A stretch of DNA of 50,000 nucleotides from Prorocentrum cordatum (taxonomy: Eukaryota > Sar > Dinophyceae > Prorocentrales > Prorocentraceae): the NCBI GenBank assembly GCA_963575745.1, contig CAUYUJ010006312.1, forward strand, positions 1 through 50,000. The letters are read 5' to 3'. Position numbers and translations under genes: made by a program. Within the stretch, counting starts at the first letter, position 1, and each line of letters starts with the position of its first letter. Of the stretch, positions 21,244-31,385 are shown piece after piece. The notes under the pieces are model-generated. The model was given only the letters and a program-made list of their open reading frames with translations, was not told where the DNA came from and ran no database searches.

Positions 21244-24165
21244 CACGAACACACACGAACACACACGAACACACACGAACACACACGAACACACACGAAC
21301 ACACACGAACACACACGAACACACACGAACACACGCGAACACACGCGAACACACACGCGAACACACACGAACACACACGAACACACACGAACACACACGA
21401 ACAACACGCGCGAACAACACGAACACACACGAACACACACGAACACACACGAACACACACGAACACACACGAACACACACGAACACACACGAACACACAC
21501 GAACGAACACACGCGAACACGCGCGAACACACGCGAACACACGCGAACACAACGCGAACACACGCGAACACACGCGAACACACGCGAATTCACGCGAACA
21601 CACGCGAACACACACGAACACACACGAACACACACGAACACACACGAACACACACAAACACACACGAACACACGAACACACACGAACACACACGAACACA
21701 CACGAACACACACGAACACACACGAACACACACGAACACACACGAACACACACGAACTCACACGAACACACACGAACACACACGAACACACACGAACACA
21801 CACGAACACACACGAACACACACGAACACACACGAACACACACGAACACACACGAACACACCGGAATACACACGAAGCATCCGAACACACAGACGAACGC
21901 ACACGAACACACGAACACACACGAACACACACGAACACACACGAATACACACGAACACACACGAAAACACACACGAAAACACACACGAACACACACACAC
22001 ACACGAACACACACGAACACACACGAACACACACAACCACACACAAACACACAACCACACACAAACACACACACAAACACACACACAAACACACAAACAC
22101 ACACAAACACACACAAACACACACACAAACACACACAAACACACACAAACACACACACAAACACACACACAAACACACACACACAAACACACACACAAAC
22201 GCACACACAAACACACACACAAACACACACACAAACACACACACACAAACACACACAAACACACACGCAAACACACACAAACACACACAAACACACAACC
22301 TTACACAAACACACACAACCACACACAAACACACACACAAACACACACACAAACACACAACCACACATAAGTACACACACAAGCACACACAAGCACACAC
22401 ACAAACACACAAACACACACAAACACACACACAAACACACACAACCACGCACAACCACACACAACCACACACAACCACACACAACCACACACAAACACAC
22501 ACAAACACACACAAACACACACAAACTCACACAAACACACACAAACACACACACAAACACCCACAAACACCCACAAACATACACAAACACACACAAACAC
22601 ACACGAACACACACAAACACACACAAACACACACAAACACACACAAACACACACAAACACAACCACACACACACACAACCACACAGACACACACACACAC
22701 ACAAACATACACAAACACACACAAACACACACAAACACACACACAAACCCACACAAACACACAAACACACACACAACCACACAAACACACACACAAACAC
22801 ACACAAACACACACAAACACACAAACACACACAAACACACGCAAACACACACAAACACACACACAAACACACACAAACACACACAAACACAGACAAACAC
22901 AGACAAACACACACAAACACACACAAACACACAAAAACACACACAAACACACACAAACACACACAAACACACACACACAAACACACGAACACACACACAC
23001 AAACACACACAAACACACACACAAACACACACAAACACACACACAACCACACACAAACACACACAAACACACACACAAACACACACAAACACACACAAAC
23101 ACACACAAACACACACGAACACACACAAACACACAACCACACATAAGTACACAAACACACAAACGCACACAACCACACACAAACACACACAAACACACAC
23201 AAACAAACACACACAAACACACAAACAAACACACACAACCACACACAGACACACACACAAAACCACGCAACCAAACACACACACACAAACACACACAACC
23301 ACACAAACAAACACACACACAAACACACAAACAAACACACACAAACACACAAACAAACACACACACACAAACAAACACAAACACACACAAACACGCACAA
23401 ACACACAAACAAACACACACACAACCACAAACACACATACAAACACACACAAACACACACAAACACACAAACACACACAAACACACACAAACACACACAA
23501 ACAAACACACAAACAAACACACACACAAACACACACACAAACACACACAAACACAAACACACACAAACACACACAAACACACACACAAACACACACACAA
23601 CCACACACAAACACACACACACAAACACACACAAACACACACAAACACACACACAACACACAACACACAACACACACAAACACACAACACACACAACACA
23701 CACAACAGACACAACACACACACAACACACACAACACACACACCACACACAACACACACAACACACACAACTCACACAACTCACACAACACACACAACAC
23801 ACACAACACACATAACACACACAACACAACACACACACAACACACACAACACACACAACACACAGCACAATCACAATCACAATCACAATCACAATCACAA
23901 TCACAATCACAATCACAATCACACTCACACTCACACTCACACTCACACTCACACTCACACTCACACTCACACACGCACTCACGCACTCACGCACACACGC
24001 ACACACGCACACACGCACACGCACACACACACACACACACACACGCGCACGCACACGCACACACACCCGCACACACCCGCACACACCTTCACACACCCGC
24101 ACACACCCGCACACACGCACACACACACACACGCACACACACACACACACACACACGCATGCACG
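21043..24165. repeat. 3.1-kb CA-rich satellite with ordered unit types
   Basis: Blocks in order: (ACACCC)n at about 21045-21168, ACCAC variants to 21240, the 10-mer ACACACGAAC to about 22030 (with ACACGCGAAC variants near 21.33-21.60 kb), the 10-mer ACACACAAAC to about 23650, ACACAAC-type units to about 23866, (CACAAT)n to 23918, (CACACT)n to about 23970, then CACACG/CACACC variants. The enormous His-Thr-Asn and Cys-Val frames on both strands are artefacts of the repeat. Confidence 0.97.
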
Positions 24166-24435
24166 CACTCTCAAAAAATGCGATCATGCACGCCCACACA
24201 TACACACGGCCACACACGCACACATCCGCTTCGCTACCCATTGTCGCTGATCAGGGCTCTCATCCAGAGCTCAGGTTCGACGGCCATCAGGGCCAGTGCA
24301 TCGTTGGAGGCGGAGGTGCTGAGCATACTCGAGGCAGGGCGTCCATTCAGCAGGGGGTCGCTCATGGATGTACGACGGTCGTCGCCCAATGCTGCTAAAA
24401 CGGCATGGGCCAACTTGGGCATCATAATCTTCTGT

Positions 24436-24507
24436 CAGATGACCGGAAAACGTTTCCCGCAATCTGGTCCTCAAACGACCAGAACACGTTTCCCGCCTCT
24501 CGGCCAT
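24436..24507 (-). repeat. 36-bp minisatellite, two units
   Basis: Two 36-bp units around GGAAAACGTTTCCCGC(A/C). On the minus strand they stay in frame and read RLRTRLRETFSGHL, a 12-residue repeat. The next sequence (RRPSYIH) is also shared with the second locus at 25.0 kb. Confidence 0.8.
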
Positions 24508-25001
24508 CGCAAGTGAGCGTTTTCTTATTCGGCGTTTCGACATTGGGCGGAAGGGGAGGACGGGGGGGGGCTGGCTTCGGACCCCTGCTTAGTGCAACTG
24601 TTTGCAGGGGGAAGCTTCACCTGCTCGAAACAGGCGCCAAAAACAACCACTACTCCAGGGGGTGGAGGGGGGGGTGCGATGGCCCGCTCCGATCGGCAAA
24701 ACAATGAATAAAGAACGTTCTCCAACCATTGATCCTAGCATTTTATTTGCTTATACATGCTGAGTTTGGCAATCGACCAACGACGTGTAGGTTTGAAACG
24801 AGTTGCGAAACCGTGAGTTTCGCTTTGGGGGGGCAAGGACAACCTCAGCCGTTTTCCTCTGCTTGCTGGGCCCTGCCAAAGGTCCCGACGTGGCCCCTCC
24901 AACCCCTCTGAATATCGCCGCCGCCAGACCGTGGATGTACGACGGTCGTCGCCTGGTGCTGCTAGAAAGAGATGAGCTTGCTTGAACATCATAATCTGCT
25001 G

Positions 25002-25181
25002 TCAAATGGCCGGAAAACGTTTCCCGCATTCCGGTCCTCAAATGACTGGGAAACGTTTCCCGCAATCTGGTCTTCAATTGACCAGAACACGTTTCTCGCA
25101 GCCTAGTCCCCAAACGACCGGACAAAATTTCCCGCAATCTGGTCCTCAAGAGACTTGAAAGCGTTTCCCGCTCTTCGGCCG
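25002..25181 (-). repeat. 36-bp minisatellite, five units
   Basis: Five 36-bp units with core AAACGTTTCCCGCAATCTGG. The minus strand reads a 12-residue repeat such as RLRETCSGQLKT and RLRETFPSHLRT without stops, followed by RRRPSYIH as at 24.4 kb. No known protein is recognised. It may be a coding repeat, or simply a 3n-length minisatellite. Confidence 0.85.
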
Positions 25182-25214
25182 TCGCAGCCATTGATCCTAA
25201 CATTAGTTGCTGAG

Positions 25215-25535
25215 TTTGGTAGTCGACCAATCACTCATTCTCATGTGGGCGCCCTGCAAGGGCTAGAATAGGCGGCGCGCCCAGGGGGGAAGTGAGAAGG
25301 GGCGGGCCGTCTCAGAAGGTTCGGAATTTCCATGGCCTTCTTGAGAAGTTCTCGCAGCCTTTCCCGAAGACGCAGAAAACTTCTCAGAGGGCGCGAGGGC
25401 TTCTGGGCAGTCCCGCCGCCTTCTGAGAAGGCCTCCTCCTTCTCACTTCCCCCCCTCGCTCGCCGCCGATTGGTTGTTGACTTTGGCAGTCGACCAATCA
25501 CTTACTATCATGTGGGCGCCCTGCAAGGGCTAGAA
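25215..25535. repeat. 54-bp direct repeat bounding a 267-bp unit
   Basis: TTTGGTAGTCGACCAATCAC ... TCATGTGGGCGCCCTGCAAG GGCTAGAA at 25215-25268 recurs at 25482-25535 with few changes. A partial copy (GTTTGGCAATCGACCAACGA) lies near 24.77 kb. The R5 foldback sits between the two. Confidence 0.9.
25283..25453. repeat. CTTCTCAGAAGG foldback family R5, copy 2
   Basis: GGGGGGAAGTGAGAAG at the left is the inverse of CTTCTCACTTCCCCCC at the right. The interior (GCCTTCTTGAGAAGTTCTCG, AACTTCTCAGAGG, AGTCCCGCCGCCTTCTGAGA) matches copy 1. Confidence 0.8.
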
Positions 25536-25564
25536 GCTGAAGAGGCGCAAAACATTTTGGGAGA

Positions 25565-25690
25565 GGACGAGGCGGAGGAGGAGGAGAAGGAGGATGAAAA
25601 TCCAGGAGGGGGAGGAGGGGGAGGAGGGGGAGGAGGAGGAGGAGGAGAAGGAGGAGGAAGAGCCAGGAGGAGGAGGAGGAGGATGGGGAC
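25565..25690. repeat. GAG microsatellite
   Basis: Purine-rich (GAG/GGA)n tract with minor variants. Confidence 0.95.
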
Positions 25691-25730
25691 AGGATGGCGG
25701 GGACTGGAGGGAAGGGGGCGCGTACGACCC

Positions 25731-25945
25731 GTACATTCGAGCCACATGTTCGGTGCGGGGAGAGGAGCGCAGGCTGCAGCAGCTCAGAATTACACAAACT
25801 GGGGTTGTGCTGGAAATAGACCCTGACTTATATTTTTATGCTTTTTGCTCTGCCGTCTATTCGAGCCATCTGCGGTGCTGTTGTCCTGGAGGAGTCAGCC
25901 AGGAGAGGAGCGCAAGCTGCAGCAGCTCAGAGTTACACCGACAGA
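25731..25945. repeat. Direct duplication overlapping the 3' end of exon E
   Basis: GAGAGGAGCGCAGGCTGCAG CAGCTCAGAATTACAC (25757-25796) recurs as GAGAGGAGCGCAAGCTGCAG CAGCTCAGAGTTACAC (25903-25942), both preceded by ATTCGAGCCA. The second copy includes the stop codon and last residues of the membrane-protein gene. Confidence 0.85.
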
Positions 25946-26896
25946 TTTGAGCTGTGAACCGACACATTGTAGCGCGGCGCCTCGCAAGAGCCGGTCGAAC
26001 GCACATCTGATACTGCAGGTCCCATCTCCCGTTCCTCTATTGGGGTGCTGGGGTTGCGGAGCATTTCAGCGTCACCATTCTGTTTGGCGTCTAGCTGTAT
26101 GTGAAGCCCAAATGCCGCTGTGCCGGTAGACATCCTAATTCTGGAATCCCTCGTGGTCAACCGGGCCTCCAACATCTCGTTGCGCTGGACGATGGTTGCC
26201 ATTGCGTTCCGACATAATACGATGACCCTCGAGGGGTGCATCGCCTCGTATAACCCCCCACGCATGATCGACGTAGGTAGCCGGGCAGCTGCGAAGAGTC
26301 CGCCAACACTCTGCAGATGGCACAGCTCCTGGAATATGAGCTCTGCAGCTTGATGTAATCGTCTCCTGTCTATGTAGGTTGCGTGTTTGAGGAGGTCAAT
26401 GAGCTCCTCTCTGCTCGTTCCAGCGAAAATCATGAACGCAGGGACCAACTTTTCTTCTAAATCGGTACGCATTGAACGGGTGTGCGTGTCCTCTTCCTCA
26501 TCAGGGCTTCCGTGCGATCGCTGCGCCTTCCAGATCAGACGCGCAACTACCAGAAGCAGGCTGCCGAACAATATGATACCTATCAAGACGATCAACGCTG
26601 GTCCGACCATGGACCGTGACAGCGACGTACTGGGTGGTAGGAGGCTGAAAGCCAACGTCACAATTATAAGAACTCCAATCAGTTCGAGCGTCTCCAGCCA
26701 ATTCACCAGCCTATCCAAGTAAGGAGCGAGAGACGTATGAATAACTACAAACACGGTGAGAACGATACCGAAACAAACGAGTTGCTCGAAAGGATCGTCT
26801 GTGATGGACGTCGCGACTGCGAGCAGCAACGCCCGTATCAAAAGCACAGGCCCGTACCAATAACGATCAGGCCTGAACTTAAAGAATCCGCCAACA
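25933..26896 (-). CDS. Cysteine-rich membrane protein, last exon (E)
   Basis: C-terminal exon, read right to left, ending at a TGA at 25935-25933. It opens with GGFFKFRPDRYWYGPVLLIR, then several transmembrane helices (QLVCFGIVLTVFVVIHTSLA; LELIGVLIIVTLAFSLL; MVGPALIVLIGIILFGSLLL), then a charged cytosolic tail of about 170 residues (DEEEDTHTRSMRTDLEEKLV, EELIDLLKHATYIDRRRLHQ). FFKFRPDRYWYG followed by hydrophobic helices is typical of large dinoflagellate cysteine-rich multi-pass proteins. The most likely acceptor is the AG at 26898-26897; it gives T then GTT GGC, in phase with the AG left by exon D. An alternative in-phase acceptor is the CAG just before GCCTGATCG (about 26.87 kb). The frame upstream of 26.9 kb is only an intronic CA microsatellite. 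Confidence 0.8.
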
Positions 26897-26904
26897 CTCT
26901 CTCG

Positions 26905-26906
<2 letters not shown>

Positions 26907-26943
<37 letters not shown>

Positions 26944-26945
26944 GG
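26907..26945. repeat. GT/CA microsatellite just upstream of exon E
   Basis: (GT)n on the plus strand, (CA)n in the gene orientation, ending about 10 bp before the exon E acceptor. Confidence 0.95.
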
Positions 26946-27401
26946 GGTGTTGCGTTTTTCCGTTTGAATCCTCGTCGCCGTCGCAAATACACACAAATAA
27001 AAAGATGCCCCATATTTTCCTACATTTTCTGGCTTTTCGTCTTCCCTCCCACTTCCCATAGTTTCCCATATTTTGTGGGGAATCGACGATTAATTGTGTC
27101 TGTGTGTTGAGGTCAGAATCATTGATTTCCTCAAGGTTTTTGCCAGATGGTTCCGGGCTCTTGCCTTTGGAGCTACTCACGCTACCTACAGGCGGGCCCA
27201 AGAAGCCCCCCACATCGCTGCCAACGGCCCGAGCTTTCCACGAGACAGTCCGGCGACGACTTGGAGGTTCGTGAGAGCAGAGGGCTTTTTCCAGCAATTG
27301 TAACCTCCTCCCCGTGTCTGTCCTCTTCCGCTGCCCTTTTTGCTAAAGGCTCCGTGCGGAGCCATCTCTTTGTTGGGGCGGGCGGCCGGGGCGATAGTTA
27401 G

Positions 27402-27551
27402 GTCGGGCATGCCCCCCCCACAGGCGGAGTTTGGACGAAACATTTAACATAGTCAAAAAATGCTCGCAAACGCTCAAAAAATGCTCCTAAACGCTCCAAG
27501 CTATTTTTGGATAATTTTTGACTATTCCCCCTGTCCAGGGACACGCCCGAC
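27402..27551. mobile_element. GTCGGGC MITE family, copy 3
   Basis: GTCGGGCATGCCCC at the left and GGGACACGCCCGAC at the right. TTA occurs on both flanks (27398-27400 and 27552-27554), a possible 3-bp target duplication. The interior has repeated AAAATGCTC-type motifs. Confidence 0.75.
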
Positions 27552-27570
27552 TTAAAGGCCATATACTTAT

Positions 27571-27774
27571 GTCGGGCGTGTCCCCCTACAGGGGGACTTT
27601 CGACGAAAAATTAAAAATACTCCAAGAATGCCCCCCAAAGGCCAAAACATGCTAACAAAAATAGTCCCCAGACTATTTTTGGACTATGTTTGGGGTATTT
27701 GTAATCTTAATTTTAATATTTGGGGTATTTATATTTTTTCGTAGACAGTCCCCCTGTCGGGGGACAGGCCCGAC
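27571..27774. mobile_element. GTCGGGC MITE family, copy 4
   Basis: GTCGGGCGTGTCCCCCTACA at the left and CTGTCGGGGGACAGGCCCGAC (written here as CTGTCGGGGG and ACAGGCCCGAC) at the right. TTA again lies on both flanks (27567-27569 and 27775-27777). It lies 20 bp from copy 3. Confidence 0.75.
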
Positions 27775-27909
27775 TTAACCATATAGCTCGCCTGCTCGGC
27801 TCCCGGGCCAGAGGCGCGCTGGGCAGCCGCAGGGCCAGGCCTCCCCCCCCCCCCGCGCGGACCGCGACCCCCGCGGGCAGGAGAGCCCAGACTCGAACCT
27901 CCTCCTCCA

Positions 27910-28125
27910 ACTGCTCCCCTCCTCCTCCTCCTCCTCCTCCTCCGCCTCCTCCTCTTCCTCCTCCCCCTCCTCCTCCTCCTCCTCCTCCTCCTCCTCCTCC
28001 TCCTCCTCCTCCCTCCTCCTCCTCCTCCTCCCCCTCCCCCGCCTCCTCCTGCTCCTCCTCCTCTTCCTCCTCCCTCCTCCTCCTCCTCCCTCCTCCTCCT
28101 CCCTCCTCCTCCTCCTCCTCCGATG
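27910..28125. repeat. CTC microsatellite
   Basis: Long (CTC)n tract with CCC and CTT interruptions inside the exon D-E intron. Confidence 0.97.
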
Positions 28126-28729
28126 ATCGGAACGAGCCGGATCGGCGGAAAGCGGCAGCCGAGTCGGGAACGAGTCGAATCGGCGGGACTCGGCAGATCT
28201 TCGTAGGCCTCCTGGGGAACAGCTCGGAGAGCCAACACGTCGGAATCCGAGGAGGAGATGCTGCCGGAGTTCGTCGTGCGCTTGTCCAGGCGCGGCCGCA
28301 GGGAAGCAGGCGCCATCAAGCAGTGTTTCAGCGCGGTCCTGGCCAAGCACCTCGCCCTGGGCATGGGTGATCTGACCGCGGGCGCTGGGAGAGTCTGGAT
28401 GGCGATCGACGGGCTCAGGCGGCGGGGCGGCGCCCCCAAAAGGAAGAAGCTGGCCGCGCCGAGGATGGTGCGATGGATCCGGAGAAGAAGCTGCAACCGG
28501 AGCGGAGCGGAGCGGAGCGGAGGCGCCGGTTCCGGGCACCGGGGGTGCCCGTGCCCTTTGGGCAAGGCGCAAGAGGCCGTGGCCTCAGACCGTGTGGGTG
28601 CTGAAACTCTGGATGACATAGTTCACGAACCAGAACAAATAGAGCGTGTGGGAGGAATAGGACAGCAACCAGCACAAATAGAATATGTGGACGAAGTAGT
28701 ACAAGCTGCAACCGGAGAGGTCCTGCGAA

Positions 28730-29343
28730 GGAGCGGCACTTCGGGCGGCAGCCGCCACGGGTCACTTCTTTCTCCAGGGGGCGACCGGGTACGTGTCCAG
28801 CGACCAGAACGGCTACACGAGCAACGGGGGTCTGTGAGGCGTGGATGTCACGCCGAAGACAGGAGGCGAGCCAAGCAGGATCTGGCTCGCAGTAGACGAG
28901 GTGGTCATCAAGCTCCGGGCCAGCAAGACGGATCAGCAGTCGCGGAGAGTGGCGCAACCACTTCAAGGTCGAGGCGAAGGAGGGTGAGGAGGCAGAGGCT
29001 CCTCTGTGCGTAGCAGGAGGTGCTGGCCATCTATGAGGGCTGGGCAAAGGAAAGGCTCTCAGGCGTGAAGATGCACGACCCGCTGTTCGCCTTCAACGAC
29101 GAGAAGGTTGTCGCGAGGGCGGACCTGCAGTTGGTGGTGATGCAGGCGGCCATGGCTCAGGGAGTGGACCCCGAACGACCTCGGCCTCCACAGCTTGAGG
29201 ATCGGGGGCGCGTCTGCCCTGTGCGCGGCGTTCAGGGGCGCGGCGCTCGCGCAGCGGTGGGGGCGCTGGAACTGCGACGCGCCCCAGGGGTACCTCTGGG
29301 AGGCGAGGGGCACGGCGCAGGGCGTGGCCCGCAGACCATGGTC
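28730..29343 (+). pseudogene. Decayed tyrosine recombinase (integrase-like)
   Basis: On the plus strand, antisense to the host gene: DEVVIKLRASKTDQQSR, then WAKERLSGVKMHDPLFAFND, DLQLVVMQAAMAQGVDP and, after a one-base shift near 29.18 kb, NDLGLHSLRIGGASALCAAF, ALAQRWGRWNCDAPQGYLWE. HSLRIGG carries the HxxR pair, GRW the His/Trp position, and the Tyr of GYLWE is the likely nucleophile of the tyrosine-recombinase fold. Similar proteins are abundant in dinoflagellates, often in DIRS- or Crypton-like elements; no partner reverse transcriptase is visible here. At least two frame changes and a stop near 29.01 kb mark it as dead. Confidence 0.75.
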
Positions 29344-29839
29344 TGAGGAGCAAGCGCAGCGGGGGGCCTCGGACATTCGGGCGCAAGGGCAGCCCGGGCG
29401 GCCGCGCAGGCCGGGAGCCGTGGCGCAGGGGGGCCTCCGTGAGGTGCGAGAGGCGGCGGCCCCGAGGCTGGCTGCAGTGGTGCAGGCCGGATTGCGCGGG
29501 GGCACGGCTGCGGAGTCGGGCGGGGGCCCTCGAGGCGGGCCGCCCCGCGGCCCGGGCGGCGGCGGCCAGCGGTGGCAGGGAGGCGGCAAGCTCCAAGAGC
29601 ACCGGGGGGGGGCCGTCGCCCGGGCGCGGAGGCAGAGGGCCTCGCGCCGGGCGGGCGAGCTCGCGCCCGAGAGGATCGGGCGCCCCGTGGCCGTTGGCAA
29701 CAAGGAAGCCCCATCCTCCTCGTCGTCGCCATCGGCGTCGTCGTCGGGGAGAGGAGGGGCAGCCTGAGTGGCGAGCGCGCTGCGCGTGCTGGCGCCGCGA
29801 TCCGCTCGAGGTCAGGAGGCGAAGGCAAGAGGGGGAAAC

Positions 29840-30200
29840 CCAAGAAGGCCTCGCGACGATCCAAAGAGGCCCCAAGACGGCCCGAGAGGCATCTCAAGAC
29901 AGCCCAAAAAGGATCCATGACGGCCCCCGCAAGGTCTCAGACGCTCCAAGACGGCCCAAAGAGGTCCCGCATATCGCCCCCAAACGGCCCGAGAAACGCT
30001 GCAGACGGCCCCACGACGCCCAGGAGGGCCCCAAGACGGGCCAAGAATGCCCCTTGACGACCTGGAAGGCCCCCCAACAGAGACTAAGAATGCCAGAATG
30101 GCCCCCGCGAGAGCTCGCGAGCGTCGTCGTCGTCGTCGTCGACGTCGTCGTCGTCGTCGTCGTCGTCGTCCCTCTTCAGGGTGGGCGGCACCGGCTGTAA
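29840..30200. repeat. CCAAGACGGCCC degenerate array and CGT tract at the start of intron D-E
   Basis: GGCCCCAAGACGGCCCGAGA-type degenerate units to about 30.11 kb, then (CGT)n, then CAGGGTGGGCGGCACCGGCT GTAAGGCCTT abutting exon D. The same order (array, CGT, CAGGGTCGGCGGCACTGGCC GTAAGGCCTT) is seen at 41.76-41.82 kb. From 29.35 to 29.83 kb I see only GC-rich sequence. Confidence 0.8.
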
Positions 30201-30218
30201 GGCCTTCAGAACAAGAAC

Positions 30219-30841
30219 CTCGTTGCCACCCAAAAGCCGTCTTGGCCAACGGCAAAACGCCGTGGAGCCTGCGCGATGCACCACATGCACGCGGCCGTCG
30301 GCCCTACAACGAACAGGAGCGTAGAGCTGACCGAGAGAGTCAACATTATGGTATATTCGGTCCCCTGGCACATCACTCCAGGATAGTGCAGGACTGTTGA
30401 CACCCCGTTCGGGTGCGATTCGCACCTGAAGGGGGAAATCGATGCCAGTGCGACCGTCACGAACATCGCCTGCATAATCAGCCCCCAACTGTTCACCGTG
30501 TGCGCGAAAGACATCCCTGGACACCGTCTGATCTTCTGGTAAACCAAACCTGCTCCCCACCACAATATCAAAGTTATGGCAAAAAAGAATGGGACCAAAA
30601 TCAATGCCAGATATTTGGCCTTATCATCGCGAATCCCACTGCAATTCATCTGTAGGGGGGTGAAATCAAAAGCAACTAAAGTCGTCAATGCCACAATCAA
30701 GGAATTGACCTCGGACGGCCAATCGATGCGAAGTTGGCCCAGGGCGCCGAGTTGCTGCGTCAAACTCCAGCAAACTCCGAGTGTAAGGGAAGCTTGAGCT
30801 GTCTCCGCAGCTTCCACGTGCTGGGCTTTGCTGTTCCACAT
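30219..30841 (-). CDS. Cysteine-rich membrane protein, transmembrane exon (D)
   Basis: Part of the multi-pass region: LTLGVCWSLTQQLGALGQLR, then IVALTTLVAFDFTPLQMNCS, a helix YLALILVPFFFAITLILWWG, LIMQAMFVTVALASISPFRC, and TIMLTLSVSSTLLFVVGPTA. Cys residues sit at loop positions (QMNCSGI, FRCESHPNG). It ends ...GQDGFWVAT with the donor AG|GT at 30220-30217, leaving a two-base phase that fits exon E. The 3' intron is about 3.3 kb. The 5' boundary is unsure: the frame is open up to 30889, and an AG at 30800-30799 is one candidate acceptor. The family has cysteine-rich extracellular repeats followed by this kind of membrane module; ligand and role are unknown. Confidence 0.75.
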
Positions 30842-30899
30842 AAGGTGTAGGCAACCAGTGGCGAGGATCCGACAATTCCCTTTTGTGGGTCACAGGCTG

Positions 30900-31385
30900 C
30901 GCAGCAAACATCTCATAACCTCAACTTTACGATTCACGCGTGTTTGGCAATGTTCGCCAGCATGAACCCCCAGCCGTGGTTTTCTTATACTCTCGATGTG
31001 CAACCTTTGCGGTGCAAGAGGTGCAGCCCGTATGTTGGAATCCACACGGATGCAATCACTATGGCGCAAGCCATGAGGTGCAACCTTCCCGACATAATGC
31101 ATGCGCTGAGGGCTTCTGTCTGTGATGGGCAGGCTGGATGTATCAAGTGTTCGGCTGGTGGGCACCCGTTGGCGTCCCGTCCTGGCTGGGCGTTCCGATT
31201 TTTTGCCCGGTGTGCGCCTCTTGATGGCCGGGCAAGCAATGGTTTCGCCCTGGAGTTTCGTCCCTTGAGTTTTCAGCACGATCCCGTGACATTTACAACT
31301 ATAAGACGTCCTTGTCATACCATGTATTTTTTACGGTACACATGCATGATGCCATCATTTGCCATCGTATAAGACAGTTCGATAT
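30900..31385. other. Intron between exons C and D, near exon D
   Basis: No clear exon. A minus-strand hydrophobic stretch (MACAIVIASVWIPTYGLHLL, near 31.05 kb) could be a missing transmembrane exon, but it is followed by a stop and no convincing splice pair is seen. A plus-strand ORF with cysteines (30944-31372) overlaps. Confidence 0.3.

Noticed and set aside
20845-24516. Very long open frames (over 1000 codons) on both strands
   Set aside because: They are translations of the CA satellite (His-Thr-Asn or Cys-Val repeats) and have no gene signals.
25002-25181. CRISPR-like spacing of 36-bp repeats
   Set aside because: The units are contiguous with no spacers, and the organism is eukaryotic.
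26897-27297. N-terminal extension of exon E through the CA tract to a start codon
   Set aside because: It is intronic: the frame runs through a CA microsatellite and low-complexity sequence, and exon D joins in phase at the exon E acceptor.
28258-29013. 251-codon plus-strand ORF
   Set aside because: Its residues are Arg/Gly-rich shadow sequence; the real signal here is the tyrosine recombinase in other frames.
29372-29875. Long overlapping GC-rich ORFs
   Set aside because: All frames are open because of very high GC. There is no conserved motif after the recombinase C-terminus.
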